A stretch of 64,000 nt of DNA from Lachnospiraceae bacterium (GTDB taxonomy: Bacteria; Bacillota; Clostridia; Lachnospirales; Lachnospiraceae). The stretch spans positions 1-64,000 of the forward strand of contig JAAWAR010000028.1 in assembly GCA_022792295.1 (NCBI GenBank), in the 5' to 3' direction. The translations under genes were made by a program, and so were the position numbers. Position 1 is the first letter of the stretch, and each line of letters begins with the position of its first letter. This document shows positions 8,101-15,750 of this stretch, one piece after another. The notes beneath the pieces were generated by a model, which was given only the letters and a program-made list of their open reading frames with translations, did no database searches and was not told where the DNA came from.

Positions 8101-8742
8101 TCAGCCTTTCTCCGGCGAAGTCCGGGCTGCCCTCTCCGGTGCCCCCGCGCGCAGGATAACGCTGACCCTTTTATAAACCAGCGCCGTAACTGCGGCGTTC
8201 ATGCCGAGCTTTAAGAGGTTGAACGGCAGAATTGCAAAAATTGCAAAGGTGTACAGATTGGTAATCGCCGGGTTGACTGCCGTCCCCATTGCGATGATAT
8301 TTTCGATTCCGTTAAACATAAGTTTCGCGTAGAGCGGGATCGTCATGAAACAGTTGATGATCAGGGCAGTCAGGACGCCGATCACAATCGAAAGCCCCAG
8401 GCCATACATAGCCGTTTTTCTCGTCCGCTTCCTCTGGTACAGAATGGACGCCGGAAGCACGAACAGGCTGCCGCCGATAAAGTTTCCCAGGTCGCCGACG
8501 TACATGGTCGTCGTCCCCTTTATAAGGAGCTTTAGAATGTTTTTTACGAGCTCCATAAGTACGGCCGGAATCGGCCCCAGCGCAAACGCTCCGACCATGA
8601 TCGGCGTCTCTGCGAAATCCAGCTTGTAAAACGGCGGCGCGAACGGCACGGAGATCTGGAAGGTCTCCAGGACGGCGGCCAGCGCGCCGAACATGCCGAT
8701 CAAGACGACATTTTTCACATTCAGTACCTTGTTTGGTTTCAT
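8101..8742 (-). CDS. ribU: ECF transporter S component for riboflavin (RibU)
   Basis: A 213-residue integral membrane substrate-binding (S) subunit of an energy-coupling-factor vitamin importer. It has about six hydrophobic segments, an N-terminal MFGALAAVLETFQISVPF helix, the FYKLDFAETPIMVGAFALGP region and a GTTTMYVGDLGNFIGGSLF loop, as in RibU-type proteins. It needs the shared EcfAA'T module, which is not in this window. The ATG at 8740-8742 follows GGAGGAAACAAGCT. Riboflavin specificity is supported by the FMN riboswitch about 120 bp upstream. It is co-transcribed with the creatininase-family gene 11 bp downstream. Confidence 0.93.
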   Translation of the reverse strand: MKPNKVLNVKNVVLIGMFGALAAVLETFQISVPFAPPFYKLDFAETPIMVGAFALGPIPAVLMELVKNILKLLIKGTTTMYVGDLGNFIGGSLFVLPASILYQRKRTRKTAMYGLGLSIVIGVLTALIINCFMTIPLYAKLMFNGIENIIAMGTAVNPAITNLYTFAIFAILPFNLLKLGMNAAVTALVYKRVSVILRAGAPERAARTSPEKG

Positions 8743-8801
8743 AGCTTGTTTCCTCCTTGTACGATCGTCCTTCATCCTGTACGGATATACAGAGGAATTG
8801 C

Positions 8802-8838
8802 AAAACAAAAACCCCGGACCCATGCAAACAGTCCGGGG
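8802..8838 (-). terminator. expression-platform terminator of the FMN riboswitch
   Basis: The 8-bp stem CCCCGGAC/GTCCGGGG (8831-8838 and 8812-8819) is followed on the minus strand by TTTTTGTTTT. It lies between the FMN aptamer and ribU, as expected for transcriptional control by FMN. Confidence 0.88.
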
Positions 8839-8861
8839 CTATACGCTCCTGTCTCACAATT

Positions 8862-8974
8862 TCTTCTCTCATCCAGACTATACTGTCGGTTTTGGAATTT
8901 CACCAAATCAACCGCTTTCGCGGGTCGCGGACTTTCACCGCCGGTAGGGAATTTCACCCTGCCCCGAAGAACGT
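8862..8974 (-). promoter_or_regulatory. FMN riboswitch (RFN element)
   Basis: On the minus strand the canonical RFN landmarks appear in order: GGGGCAGGGTGAAATTCCC, ACCGGCGGTGAAAGTCCGCG, a variable hairpin with GCGAAAGC, GGTGAAATTCCAAAACCGAC, and AGTATAGTCTGGATGAGAGA. It should bind FMN and shut off ribU and the creatininase-family gene through the terminator at 8802-8838. Confidence 0.97.
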
Positions 8975-8993
8975 TATTCATTTTTACTTAATC

Positions 8994-9022
8994 AATATAG
9001 CACATATGTACGGGGATTTCAA
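8994..9022 (-). promoter_or_regulatory. sigma-A promoter for the FMN riboswitch-ribU transcript
   Basis: TTGAAA (9022-9017) and TATATT (8999-8994) are separated by exactly 17 bp on the minus strand. Transcription would start about 15 nt before the RFN element. Confidence 0.85.
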
Positions 9023-9547
9023 TAGATTTTTAAGGTTTTTATCTTAAGCTGTACCTTCCGGCCCAGTTTTTAGGACATCATAAATAGGGGCTTTTATGAT
9101 GCATTGCGGATTCTGACCTTACTGCCTCTTTTCATTCACTGAGCATGAATTCAAATTTATCCTGTTTTCAGATTAATAACCATGGAAAAATTTGCAGAAG
9201 CGCTTGAAAATCGCCCGAAGATATGGGATAATAGGTATGAGCGTTTCTGCTCAGTCAAATTCTGGCTGTTTCGGCCGAATTTGTGTGTATATGGAAAACC
9301 TTTCCGGATCAGAGGTGTGCCACCACCGTTTGTATGATTTTGGAGAGGTTTTTTCCGTTTCTAATGTCCGTCAGAATTCGATTATAAGTTCTTATCCGTC
9401 GTATTCCAGCCGTTTTGGCCATTCTTTGCTGCTTTTTTGAGAATAAAAAAATTGATCCCCTCAGCAGACAAGGGGCTACCCGCTTTGGCGGCTGGCGGCG
9501 TATATTCACTTGTCTGCTTCAGGTACCGAATCCGTTTAAAGAAACGC
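9023..9547. other. 525-bp intergenic stretch without a convincing gene
   Basis: Between the ribU promoter and the DMT transporter stop. It holds a 9-bp inverted repeat CATCATAAA/TTTATGATG (9076-9084 and 9093-9101). There is also a weak minus-strand terminator for the DMT gene near 9446-9478 (CCCCT/AGGGG stem, then a T run five bases later). Open frames on either strand lack ribosome binding sites and recognisable protein sequence. Confidence 0.6.
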
Positions 9548-10483
9548 TTACTTCTTCATCTGGAACCGGTTTCCCTTTTCGTCGGTCTTATCATAGGACA
9601 GGCTGATTCCGATTACGCCTGCAACGATAATAATCGTGCCAAATACCTGCACGGGCAGAAAGGTCTCATGGAGAAGGAACACGCCAGAAAGGATCGACAC
9701 TACCGTATTGATTGTACACGTTGAGGCATAGACGGCAAACGGCAGATTGGCAGAGGCATACGTCATCAAAAGGAACGCGCAGACACAGGAAGCGATTCCC
9801 ATGTAGAGCACAGAAACACCGAATCGCGCACAAAAGAGGCCGTCAAAATAGCTTCCCAGCGTTCCGGCCGCAGCGCTTTTTCCCACAGAGAGCAGATTGA
9901 ACAAAAGCGCTCCCATCCCGGTCGTTACATAGATAATCTCAAACGAACCGAATGCCGCCGACGCGCGGCGGACCAGTACACGGTTGACCGCCAGTACGAG
10001 GTTGGTCCCAATGATGAGAAGCAGGCCGATCGTCGTCATACCTGTGCTTTTTACCCCTGCAAGATTGGCGACAAATACTCCGGCCACACAGACCCATACA
10101 AACAGAAGCTGTCTTCTGGATGGATATTCCCGGTTGATCAACGCCGAAAAAATCATCATAACGATCGGCTGCATGCTGCCATACATGGAAATCTGAGACG
10201 TCGGTGCATAGGAGGTCGAGGCTGTCTCTAAGATTTGGCTGATGCAAGGATTAAAAAGCCCGCATAAGAGGAGCAGACCGGGGAGACTCCTTTTATAATC
10301 CACCTTTTTAATTCCCAGAAGCACGATCGCTGTCATGACAAAAAAGCCCAATCCGAAGCGAAAGGACAAAAACTTTACCGTATCCTGGTTGACAACGGCC
10401 ATCCCCATTTTAATAAAGAAAAAAGCCAGCCCGAAGATTACCTGTGCTGCCACGTTCGCAAGCAGCGGTTTATAATTTTTCAT
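9548..10483 (-). CDS. DMT-superfamily (EamA) transporter
   Basis: A 311-residue membrane protein with ten predicted hydrophobic helices in two repeated EamA halves, e.g. LANVAAQVIFGLAFFFIKMG at the start of the first and TIGLLLIIGTNLVLAVNRVL at the start of the second. Family members export metabolites or amino acids. No residue pattern reveals the substrate here. The ATG is preceded by AAAGGAGACGCAA. The amidase gene lies 18 bp upstream on the same strand and could share a transcript. The C-terminus is short and basic (YDKTDEKGNRFQMKK). Confidence 0.9.
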   Translation of the reverse strand: MKNYKPLLANVAAQVIFGLAFFFIKMGMAVVNQDTVKFLSFRFGLGFFVMTAIVLLGIKKVDYKRSLPGLLLLCGLFNPCISQILETASTSYAPTSQISMYGSMQPIVMMIFSALINREYPSRRQLLFVWVCVAGVFVANLAGVKSTGMTTIGLLLIIGTNLVLAVNRVLVRRASAAFGSFEIIYVTTGMGALLFNLLSVGKSAAAGTLGSYFDGLFCARFGVSVLYMGIASCVCAFLLMTYASANLPFAVYASTCTINTVVSILSGVFLLHETFLPVQVFGTIIIVAGVIGISLSYDKTDEKGNRFQMKK

Positions 10484-10501
10484 TTGCGTCTCCTTTGTTT
10501 G

Positions 10502-11197
10502 TCATCGTTTGTTTAAATATTCCATGACACCCATGTGGATCGTCCACGCCAGACGATCCTGGTATTCACCCTGCTGTAAAAGCGCCGCCTCCCTGCGATT
10601 GCTTAAAAAACCGCACTCCACGATTACGATCGGGCACTTCACATGCAAAAGCAGATAATAATTCCCGTTTGCCTTTGCCAGCCTCCTGTTGTTCTCTCCT
10701 AGTACATAGTCAAAGCGTTTTTGCAGAATCTCCGCTAAAGCCTTCCCCTTTGCAGAATCCTTATAATAAAATACCTGTCCGCCGGAGACATACTCCTCAT
10801 GATAGCTGTTTTGATGAATGCTGACCACCAGCTCCGGGCCGACCTCATCAATCAGCTCACAGCGCCTTTTCATATCGGCCATTTTCTTGCGTGAATCTTT
10901 CTCTGAATATAGTCCCTTATCCTCCTCCCGGGTCATGACGACCTTCACATCCGACTGCTCCAGATAGGTCTTTACCCGCATCGCGATCTCAAGATTGACA
11001 TCCTTTTCCAGACTGCCGTCAACGCCGACCTTCCCGGGATCGTTCCCGCCGTGTCCTACATCAAGGACGACCACCGGCTGCTCCTCCAAATCCCCTGCCT
11101 GTGCCGGCAGTGCTTCCACGCCCCCGCGGCAGGCGGCCGCAAAGACAAGGATCAGAAGAAGCAGACCCATGAGCGGCTCCAGCAACATCTTTTTCAA
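10502..11197 (-). CDS. N-acetylmuramoyl-L-alanine amidase (Amidase_3)
   Basis: A 231-residue zinc amidase that cleaves the amide bond between MurNAc and L-Ala in peptidoglycan. Catalytic and zinc residues are visible: DVGHGGNDPG (His49), the SLEKDVNLE glutamate (Glu64), and VSIHQN. An N-terminal hydrophobic segment (MGLLLLILVFAAAC) may be a signal peptide, possibly a lipoprotein signal ending at AAAC, although Ala at -3 is atypical. I place the start at TTG 11195-11197 because GAGGTGG precedes it by five bases. An ATG three codons later also fits, whereas the longer frame has no ribosome binding site. It follows the GH18 gene, separated by a terminator. Confidence 0.9.
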   Translation of the reverse strand: MKKMLLEPLMGLLLLILVFAAACRGGVEALPAQAGDLEEQPVVVLDVGHGGNDPGKVGVDGSLEKDVNLEIAMRVKTYLEQSDVKVVMTREEDKGLYSEKDSRKKMADMKRRCELIDEVGPELVVSIHQNSYHEEYVSGGQVFYYKDSAKGKALAEILQKRFDYVLGENNRRLAKANGNYYLLLHVKCPIVIVECGFLSNRREAALLQQGEYQDRLAWTIHMGVMEYLNKR

Positions 11198-11245
11198 TTT
11201 TTCCACCTCGGGCCATATTTGTAAAAATATATCCCGGGGCAGCCG

Positions 11246-11287
11246 CAAAAAGAACCCCGCCGCAGGATTTCTTTCCCGGCAGGGTCC
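11246..11287 (-). terminator. intrinsic terminator after the GH18-type gene
   Basis: An 11-bp stem (11252-11262 with 11277-11287, two or three G-T pairs) is followed on the minus strand by TTTTTG. It lies just after the GH18 stop and before the amidase start. Confidence 0.75.
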
Positions 11288-11293
11288 TTTGCT

Positions 11294-12940
11294 TTAGTCC
11301 CAGCTCACCGCACTCCAGGCGGCTTTATCCTCAAGGCCAAGCTTCCAGCAGGCAACGCCTGCCAGGTCATTTTCCTTCACCGCTTCCATCTTAAGGCGCA
11401 GGGATTCCTCCTCCTCCAGCCACAGATATGCGAGGCCTTCCTCTGTCTCACTCTCTCCGTAATACTGCCCCAGTTCCTCCTGCCAGTAAAGCGGCGTCTG
11501 GTTCTCCTCGATCCAGCGTTTTGCCTCCGCAATCCCCAGCGCCCTGGATTTTATGCCATCTGTCCCCTCGGTCCACAGCCTCGTATAGAACGGAACACCG
11601 TTGATCAGGCGGTCGGCCGGAACAGACCGGAGCGTCTGCTCGATTCCGTCTTTCACATAGGGAAGTGAGGCCACGGAACCGGGCTCTCCGCCGGCATAAT
11701 GCTCGTCATAGCCCATAATAATGACATAGTCGGCGACAATGGCCTGTTCGGCGCGGTCATAAAATTCATTATACAGGGCCGGCACTGTGTTGTCTACGGA
11801 AAGCACAATTCCCTTTTCCCGGCAGGGGATCGACAATTCTCTTAAAAACTGCACATAATGGATTCCCGCCTCCGGCTTTATACTCTCAAAATCCATATTC
11901 AGGCCGTCAAATCCATACGCCTCGGCCTCGGCGATCAGACTGTTGATTAAACGCCGTCTCGTAGTCGTAGAGGCGAGAAGTGTTTCCGTCTGTACATCCT
12001 TGCTGAAATTATCCAAAAGAGCCCAGACCTCAATTCCCAGGCTGTGCGCCTTTTCCACATATTCCTTACTTGCCAGGGACGTGTAATTTCCCTCATTATC
12101 TGTCAGGGAAAACCAGGTCGGGGAAATAACATTGATCCCCTTTGTCTCCTCAAGTACACTTTCCAGAGCCCCGTTGGCGCTCTGTGATGTCACTTGATGC
12201 CATGCCAGCACAATCTTCTTATCCCGGCCAGTCCAGCCGTAAACCGGTTCCGCCACGGTCCCGCGCGCATTTTCTTCCCCGGTCTGGCCGATTATTTTAT
12301 TTTGGATATAGCCGATATGTCCATCCGATGTCAGGACCTTTGACCATTTATCCATCTGCTCGAGGATGGTAACACTGGTGTCCTGTAGCACCTCGGTAAT
12401 AATCGGGCTCTTGATTCCGCCCTTCTCACGGACCTTCCCGTCTTTTTTAAGCTGTGCGGTCTTCCTAAGCCCCCAGTCTGTAAGATAGACGCGCTTTACA
12501 CTTTCTGCGTCAAAGGCCGATGCCTGTATGTTTGTATAATTCGCAATCAGGCCGAGTGTGAGATAAACCTCGTCCTCCTTTACAAGCAGAAGCGGCGCGC
12601 CGCTCGCGCCCTTTGTCCCGGGATCGGCGTAGACGATCTGGTCCGGCAGTGCATACACGAGAAGCTCCTCGGTCTGATCCCAGTAAAACCGCTTATTCAG
12701 CCGTTCGTTAACCCAGGAAAGAGGAAGATAGCACTGCCCGTTTTCATAAAGTCCTTTGGCGGGCTGAAGTTCATAGTTGTAGAGGAGTGCCGTTTCATTT
12801 CCCTGCACCTGATATAAGTCCGAAAGATCCGACAGCTCCTTCGACGGAGTATATTTCTGAACCAACTTAAAGCCAAGCACACCAAGCAGGATCAGAAGGA
12901 TAAGGCTCAAAGCCATAAAGACAGGAACCATTTTTTTCAT
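11294..12940 (-). CDS. membrane-anchored GH18-type glycoside hydrolase with SH3 domain
   Basis: A 548-residue exported protein. An N-terminal anchor (MVPVFMALSLILLILLGVLG region) is followed by a copper-amine-oxidase-N-like wall module (about 40-150), a bacterial SH3 domain (about 180-225, TSVTILEQMDKWSKVLTSDG) and a GH18 chitinase-like barrel (about 240-548). The catalytic DxxDxDxE-type strand appears as FDGLNMDFESI (about 347-357), so the acid Glu is present. Related proteins (YaaH/SleL-like) act on peptidoglycan or spore cortex. A vegetative wall hydrolase is equally possible. Start ATG 12938-12940 follows GTTGGAAAGCA. A minus-strand TGT-TATACT extended -10 lies ~110 bp upstream. Confidence 0.9.
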   Translation of the reverse strand: MKKMVPVFMALSLILLILLGVLGFKLVQKYTPSKELSDLSDLYQVQGNETALLYNYELQPAKGLYENGQCYLPLSWVNERLNKRFYWDQTEELLVYALPDQIVYADPGTKGASGAPLLLVKEDEVYLTLGLIANYTNIQASAFDAESVKRVYLTDWGLRKTAQLKKDGKVREKGGIKSPIITEVLQDTSVTILEQMDKWSKVLTSDGHIGYIQNKIIGQTGEENARGTVAEPVYGWTGRDKKIVLAWHQVTSQSANGALESVLEETKGINVISPTWFSLTDNEGNYTSLASKEYVEKAHSLGIEVWALLDNFSKDVQTETLLASTTTRRRLINSLIAEAEAYGFDGLNMDFESIKPEAGIHYVQFLRELSIPCREKGIVLSVDNTVPALYNEFYDRAEQAIVADYVIIMGYDEHYAGGEPGSVASLPYVKDGIEQTLRSVPADRLINGVPFYTRLWTEGTDGIKSRALGIAEAKRWIEENQTPLYWQEELGQYYGESETEEGLAYLWLEEEESLRLKMEAVKENDLAGVACWKLGLEDKAAWSAVSWD

Positions 12941-13047
12941 TGCTTTCCAACTCTTTTCTGTAGTAAATCAGTTTGGCGGTTGTAATCGTTCCAACAAGCA
13001 GCCGCAGTGCATACGCAGATCTGTCCGAACGGTTATTGCCTGTTTCC

Positions 13048-13056
13048 AGTATAACA
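13048..13056 (-). promoter_or_regulatory. extended -10 promoter upstream of the GH18-type gene
   Basis: TGTTATACT on the minus strand gives a TGn extended -10 with hexamer TATACT (13053-13048). A well-placed -35 is not obvious. It would leave a leader of about 100 nt before the GH18 start. Confidence 0.45.
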
Positions 13057-13169
13057 CATCTGCCCTCCTTTATTTGTAAATTTTTTGTAACATTTCCCTC
13101 CCGGACCGCGTTACAGCCTGTCTTGGCAGAACAGTATCTTCCGGTGCGCAGTCCCCTCCCTTTTGCCGT

Positions 13170-13439
13170 TTATGATTGTTTCTTGCCTTTCTCGCACAGA
13201 TAGACCTTATCAAAACGGATCTCCTTCAGCTCGCCGGCCTCATTCTGCACATAATCACCCATGTAAAACAGGCCATCCTCTCTGGCCTCAAAGAGCCGCT
13301 CCCAGTCCGAGGAGCCTGAAGGCTCGCCGTCTACGAACACCCGAACCCCTTTTTGCGCGTACTGGCTCAGCCCGCGGATGCATTGCTGCATTTCCTCGTG
13401 CCTTTTTTTTGTCATTTTATTTTGTCTCGTTTCACACAT
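13170..13439 (-). CDS. small hypothetical cytosolic protein (89 aa)
   Basis: An 89-residue protein of unknown function with a charged N-terminus (MCETRQNKMTKKRHEEMQQC), then GVRVFVDGEPSGSSDWERL and a short beta-rich end (DGLFYMGDYVQNEAGELKEI). No signal peptide, membrane segment or known domain is apparent. The ATG at 13437-13439 has GAGGGAGG just upstream. It lies downstream of the kinase/P-loop genes on the same strand, with a hairpin in the gap (13458-13513), and could be the last gene of that operon. Confidence 0.65.
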   Translation of the reverse strand: MCETRQNKMTKKRHEEMQQCIRGLSQYAQKGVRVFVDGEPSGSSDWERLFEAREDGLFYMGDYVQNEAGELKEIRFDKVYLCEKGKKQS

Positions 13440-13457
13440 TGTCCTCCCTCGTTTCAC

Positions 13458-13513
13458 GCCGGCAGAGCCGCCAAGGAGGTGTGTCCTGTGACATATCAGA
13501 CAACTCTGCCGGC
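13458..13513 (-). repeat. perfect 10-bp inverted repeat with SD-complementary loop
   Basis: GCCGGCAGAG (13458-13467) and CTCTGCCGGC (13504-13513) form a strong hairpin. On the minus strand it lies between the P-loop gene and the 89-aa gene, and its 36-nt loop contains CACCTCCTT, complementary to a Shine-Dalgarno sequence. On the plus strand CTTTTT follows it, so it would read as a terminator in that direction, but no plus-strand gene precedes it. Confidence 0.6.
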
Positions 13514-13527
13514 CTTTTTAAGGCCTC

Positions 13528-14136
13528 TTACGTATCTTTCATCAGCCTTCCAAAGAATCTTGCGCATTCCTCCGTGACGGCAAACGCATCCGCTGAAAAC
13601 GGAATCCTTTCTGTAAAAATCCGGTATCTTTTCCTGAATTCCCTTCTGGTTTCCTCGCTTCCAAACACTGCGAGGCTTTGCCAGCTTTTTCGCTCCGCCG
13701 GTCTTTTTTTCAGTTCGAAATCCCGGAAGCGCGCCTGCTGCCATTCGCTGAATGAGCCGATTAAAAACTGTCTGTCGCAGCGGAGGAATTCGGTCCAGCC
13801 GTCCTCCTCAATGTCTCCGAAGTCGATCAGAAGCTCCTCATAGTTTTTTTCGAACGCTATTGCGAGCTCGATAGGTCCTGCGTCCTTAAAGTAATCCGCC
13901 TCTAGGATCCGGCAGAGTTTTTCTTTGCGTATATATCCGGTACAGCTCTTTTCGATCCGTGCGAACGCACCGGAATGATTAAACTCCAAAAGCGCGGCGC
14001 GTTTTCTCTGATAGCCGGCCAGATAGTTTGCCAGCATAACGGAAAAATGCGTGCAGCCGACGCTTCGGCCGATTCCTGCGATTCCAGTCAGACGGATTTT
14101 CTCCTCCAGAGCCGCCGGCCTGGGGGTTTTCGCCAT
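13528..14136 (-). CDS. degenerate P-loop (MinD/TadZ-like) protein
   Basis: A 202-residue protein starting with a P-loop-like segment, GIAGIGRSVGCTH (residues 18-30), followed by FSVMLANYLAGYQRKRAALLE. This is the usual order of a MinD/ParA/TadZ-type ATPase N-terminus, but the Walker lysines are missing. A later DFGDIEED (about 105-112) is at the Walker-B position. It is probably a pseudo-ATPase or TadZ-like partner. The start has GGAGGTGAGAGGAC upstream and overlaps the 3' end of the kinase gene by 49 bp, so translation is coupled. Its P-loop resembles that in the kinase C-terminal domain (GARPGIGTTH), suggesting a paired function. No pilus genes are nearby. Confidence 0.65.
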   Translation of the reverse strand: MAKTPRPAALEEKIRLTGIAGIGRSVGCTHFSVMLANYLAGYQRKRAALLEFNHSGAFARIEKSCTGYIRKEKLCRILEADYFKDAGPIELAIAFEKNYEELLIDFGDIEEDGWTEFLRCDRQFLIGSFSEWQQARFRDFELKKRPAERKSWQSLAVFGSEETRREFRKRYRIFTERIPFSADAFAVTEECARFFGRLMKDT

Positions 14137-15479
14137 GTCCTCTCACCTCCCCTCCCCATCTGTATCAGTTTTTCAAAACAGGCATCTGCCTGTCCGTCTT
14201 TTTTTAGCGGGTTGGGAAAAAACGGCAGCCGAAGACACGAAAGACCCCTTAGATCCTCCGGCAGCTTCAATAAGAAATTCTCCGGCGTGTGATTAAACAA
14301 AAGAATTACCCTGCCGCGTGTCCGAAAAAAACGCGCCGCCTTTAGGCTGTTTTCTGTTTCCCACCACTTTCCGCCGCACAGGAGGACGTAATAGTCCGCT
14401 TTTGGCAGTATATTTCCCTGCTGCCAGAAGGCGCCTGTGTCTTTCACAATCGTTGGAAAATAACGATATGGCATTTGAACCGATCTGCCATAGTATGGAC
14501 GGAGCTTAAGCGCTCCAATTTGAAATACGCCGGTGCTGTCCGCATGAAGTCCCATGCTTCTTGCAAGGGCTCGAACCGCATCCGTATCGTATTCTTCCTG
14601 ATATAAAGTTGGATACCCGTTTCGGGCTAAGAAATTCGACATGCCGAGTGCTGCGTGGGTGGTTCCGATTCCCGGCCGCGCTCCGGCAAATACAATAATC
14701 TGAGACCTGATCGCCTGTTCTTCTGATAGATGGTTTTGCAGTTCCAAAAGAGCTGTTTCAAGCTCTGCCGCCGTCTGATAGCGTTCTTCCTTCTTTTCTG
14801 CCATACAGCCAAAGAAAATCCGTTCTATCGCCTGTAACCCTTTTGCCGCCCCGCTGTCCGGTTCCCTGCCCGGAGGCTTGCCTCTGCACATAAAGTAAAG
14901 AAGCGCACCAATCGCGTATATGTCCGTCCGGCAGTCCAGCGGCTCCCCGCGGTACTGTTCCGGCGCTGCAAACCCCACAGTCCCATACCGCTCCCCAAAC
15001 GCTGCCGCATCAGCCGCATACTGCGCATGATCAAAGTCCGTCAAACGTACCTGTTCTTTGCACACCACAAGATTTTTCGGCTGCAGATCCAGATACAGGA
15101 TCGGATTTTCGACTGAATTCATAAATTGGATAATACGGCATATTTGGATTCCGATATGAACCGCCGTGTCTGCTGACAAGCTGCCCAAGCGTTTTACCAG
15201 GGCATATAAAGATTCGCCTTCCAGATATTCTTCGATCAGATAGCTGTTTTCTTCATCTTCCTCGACGTCGTATACAAGCGGAATCCCCGGATGCCTAAGC
15301 GTCTTCAGAAACAAAGCTTCCTTTCGGAAGGTTGCATAATCCGACATCGACTTTGAAACAATTTTCACCGCCCGATATTCCTCCAGCTCCGTGTGATAAG
15401 CCAGATATACAATCCCCGAACGGCCTCTCCCGAGCTGCCTGCATACACGATATTTACCAAACAGAACGTGTTCTTCGAT
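14088..15479 (-). CDS. Ser/Thr protein kinase fused to a degenerate P-loop domain, apparent ATC start
   Basis: The in-frame coding sequence runs 463 codons from an ATC at 15477-15479. An N-terminal Hanks-type kinase domain (about 8-255) shows the glycine loop LGRGRSGIVYLAY (16-28), the lysine in RAVKIV (Lys39), a YLDLQPKN catalytic loop (Asp131; HRD is YLD), DFD instead of DFG (148-150), and AAPE. A MinD/TadZ-like domain follows with GARPGIGTTH (266-275) lacking the Walker lysine. No ATG, GTG or TTG exists in frame until GTG 15368, which would delete the glycine loop and catalytic lysine. AAAGGAGGTG lies seven bases before the ATC, arguing for a rare ATC initiation. The end overlaps the next P-loop gene by 49 bp. 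Confidence 0.75.
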   Translation of the reverse strand: MEEHVLFGKYRVCRQLGRGRSGIVYLAYHTELEEYRAVKIVSKSMSDYATFRKEALFLKTLRHPGIPLVYDVEEDEENSYLIEEYLEGESLYALVKRLGSLSADTAVHIGIQICRIIQFMNSVENPILYLDLQPKNLVVCKEQVRLTDFDHAQYAADAAAFGERYGTVGFAAPEQYRGEPLDCRTDIYAIGALLYFMCRGKPPGREPDSGAAKGLQAIERIFFGCMAEKKEERYQTAAELETALLELQNHLSEEQAIRSQIIVFAGARPGIGTTHAALGMSNFLARNGYPTLYQEEYDTDAVRALARSMGLHADSTGVFQIGALKLRPYYGRSVQMPYRYFPTIVKDTGAFWQQGNILPKADYYVLLCGGKWWETENSLKAARFFRTRGRVILLFNHTPENFLLKLPEDLRGLSCLRLPFFPNPLKKDGQADACFEKLIQMGRGGERTWRKPPGRRLWRRKSV

Positions 15480-15651
15480 CTTAGCACCTCCTTTTTGGCA
15501 ACCAAATCTCTGTCTTTCATTTTAATACAAAAAACGACTTATTACAACAGCTTTATGGTATTTTTTGGAAATTTCACGTGTAGAAATATGCGCATAACTT
15601 TCTATCCGGTCGAGAAACCGCATAAAATTTTAATAAATTTCACACATAGCA

Positions 15652-15681
15652 TTGCAAAACCGGAATAGGATATAGTATATT
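15652..15681 (+). promoter_or_regulatory. sigma-A promoter for mecA
   Basis: TTGCAA and TATATT are separated by 18 bp, about 70 bp upstream of the mecA start. Confidence 0.6.
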
Positions 15682-15750
15682 ATAGGCGTAAGATTGCGTC
15701 TTTTTTTGCATCCATGAATCGATTACACAATAGAAACAGGAAGGAACCCG

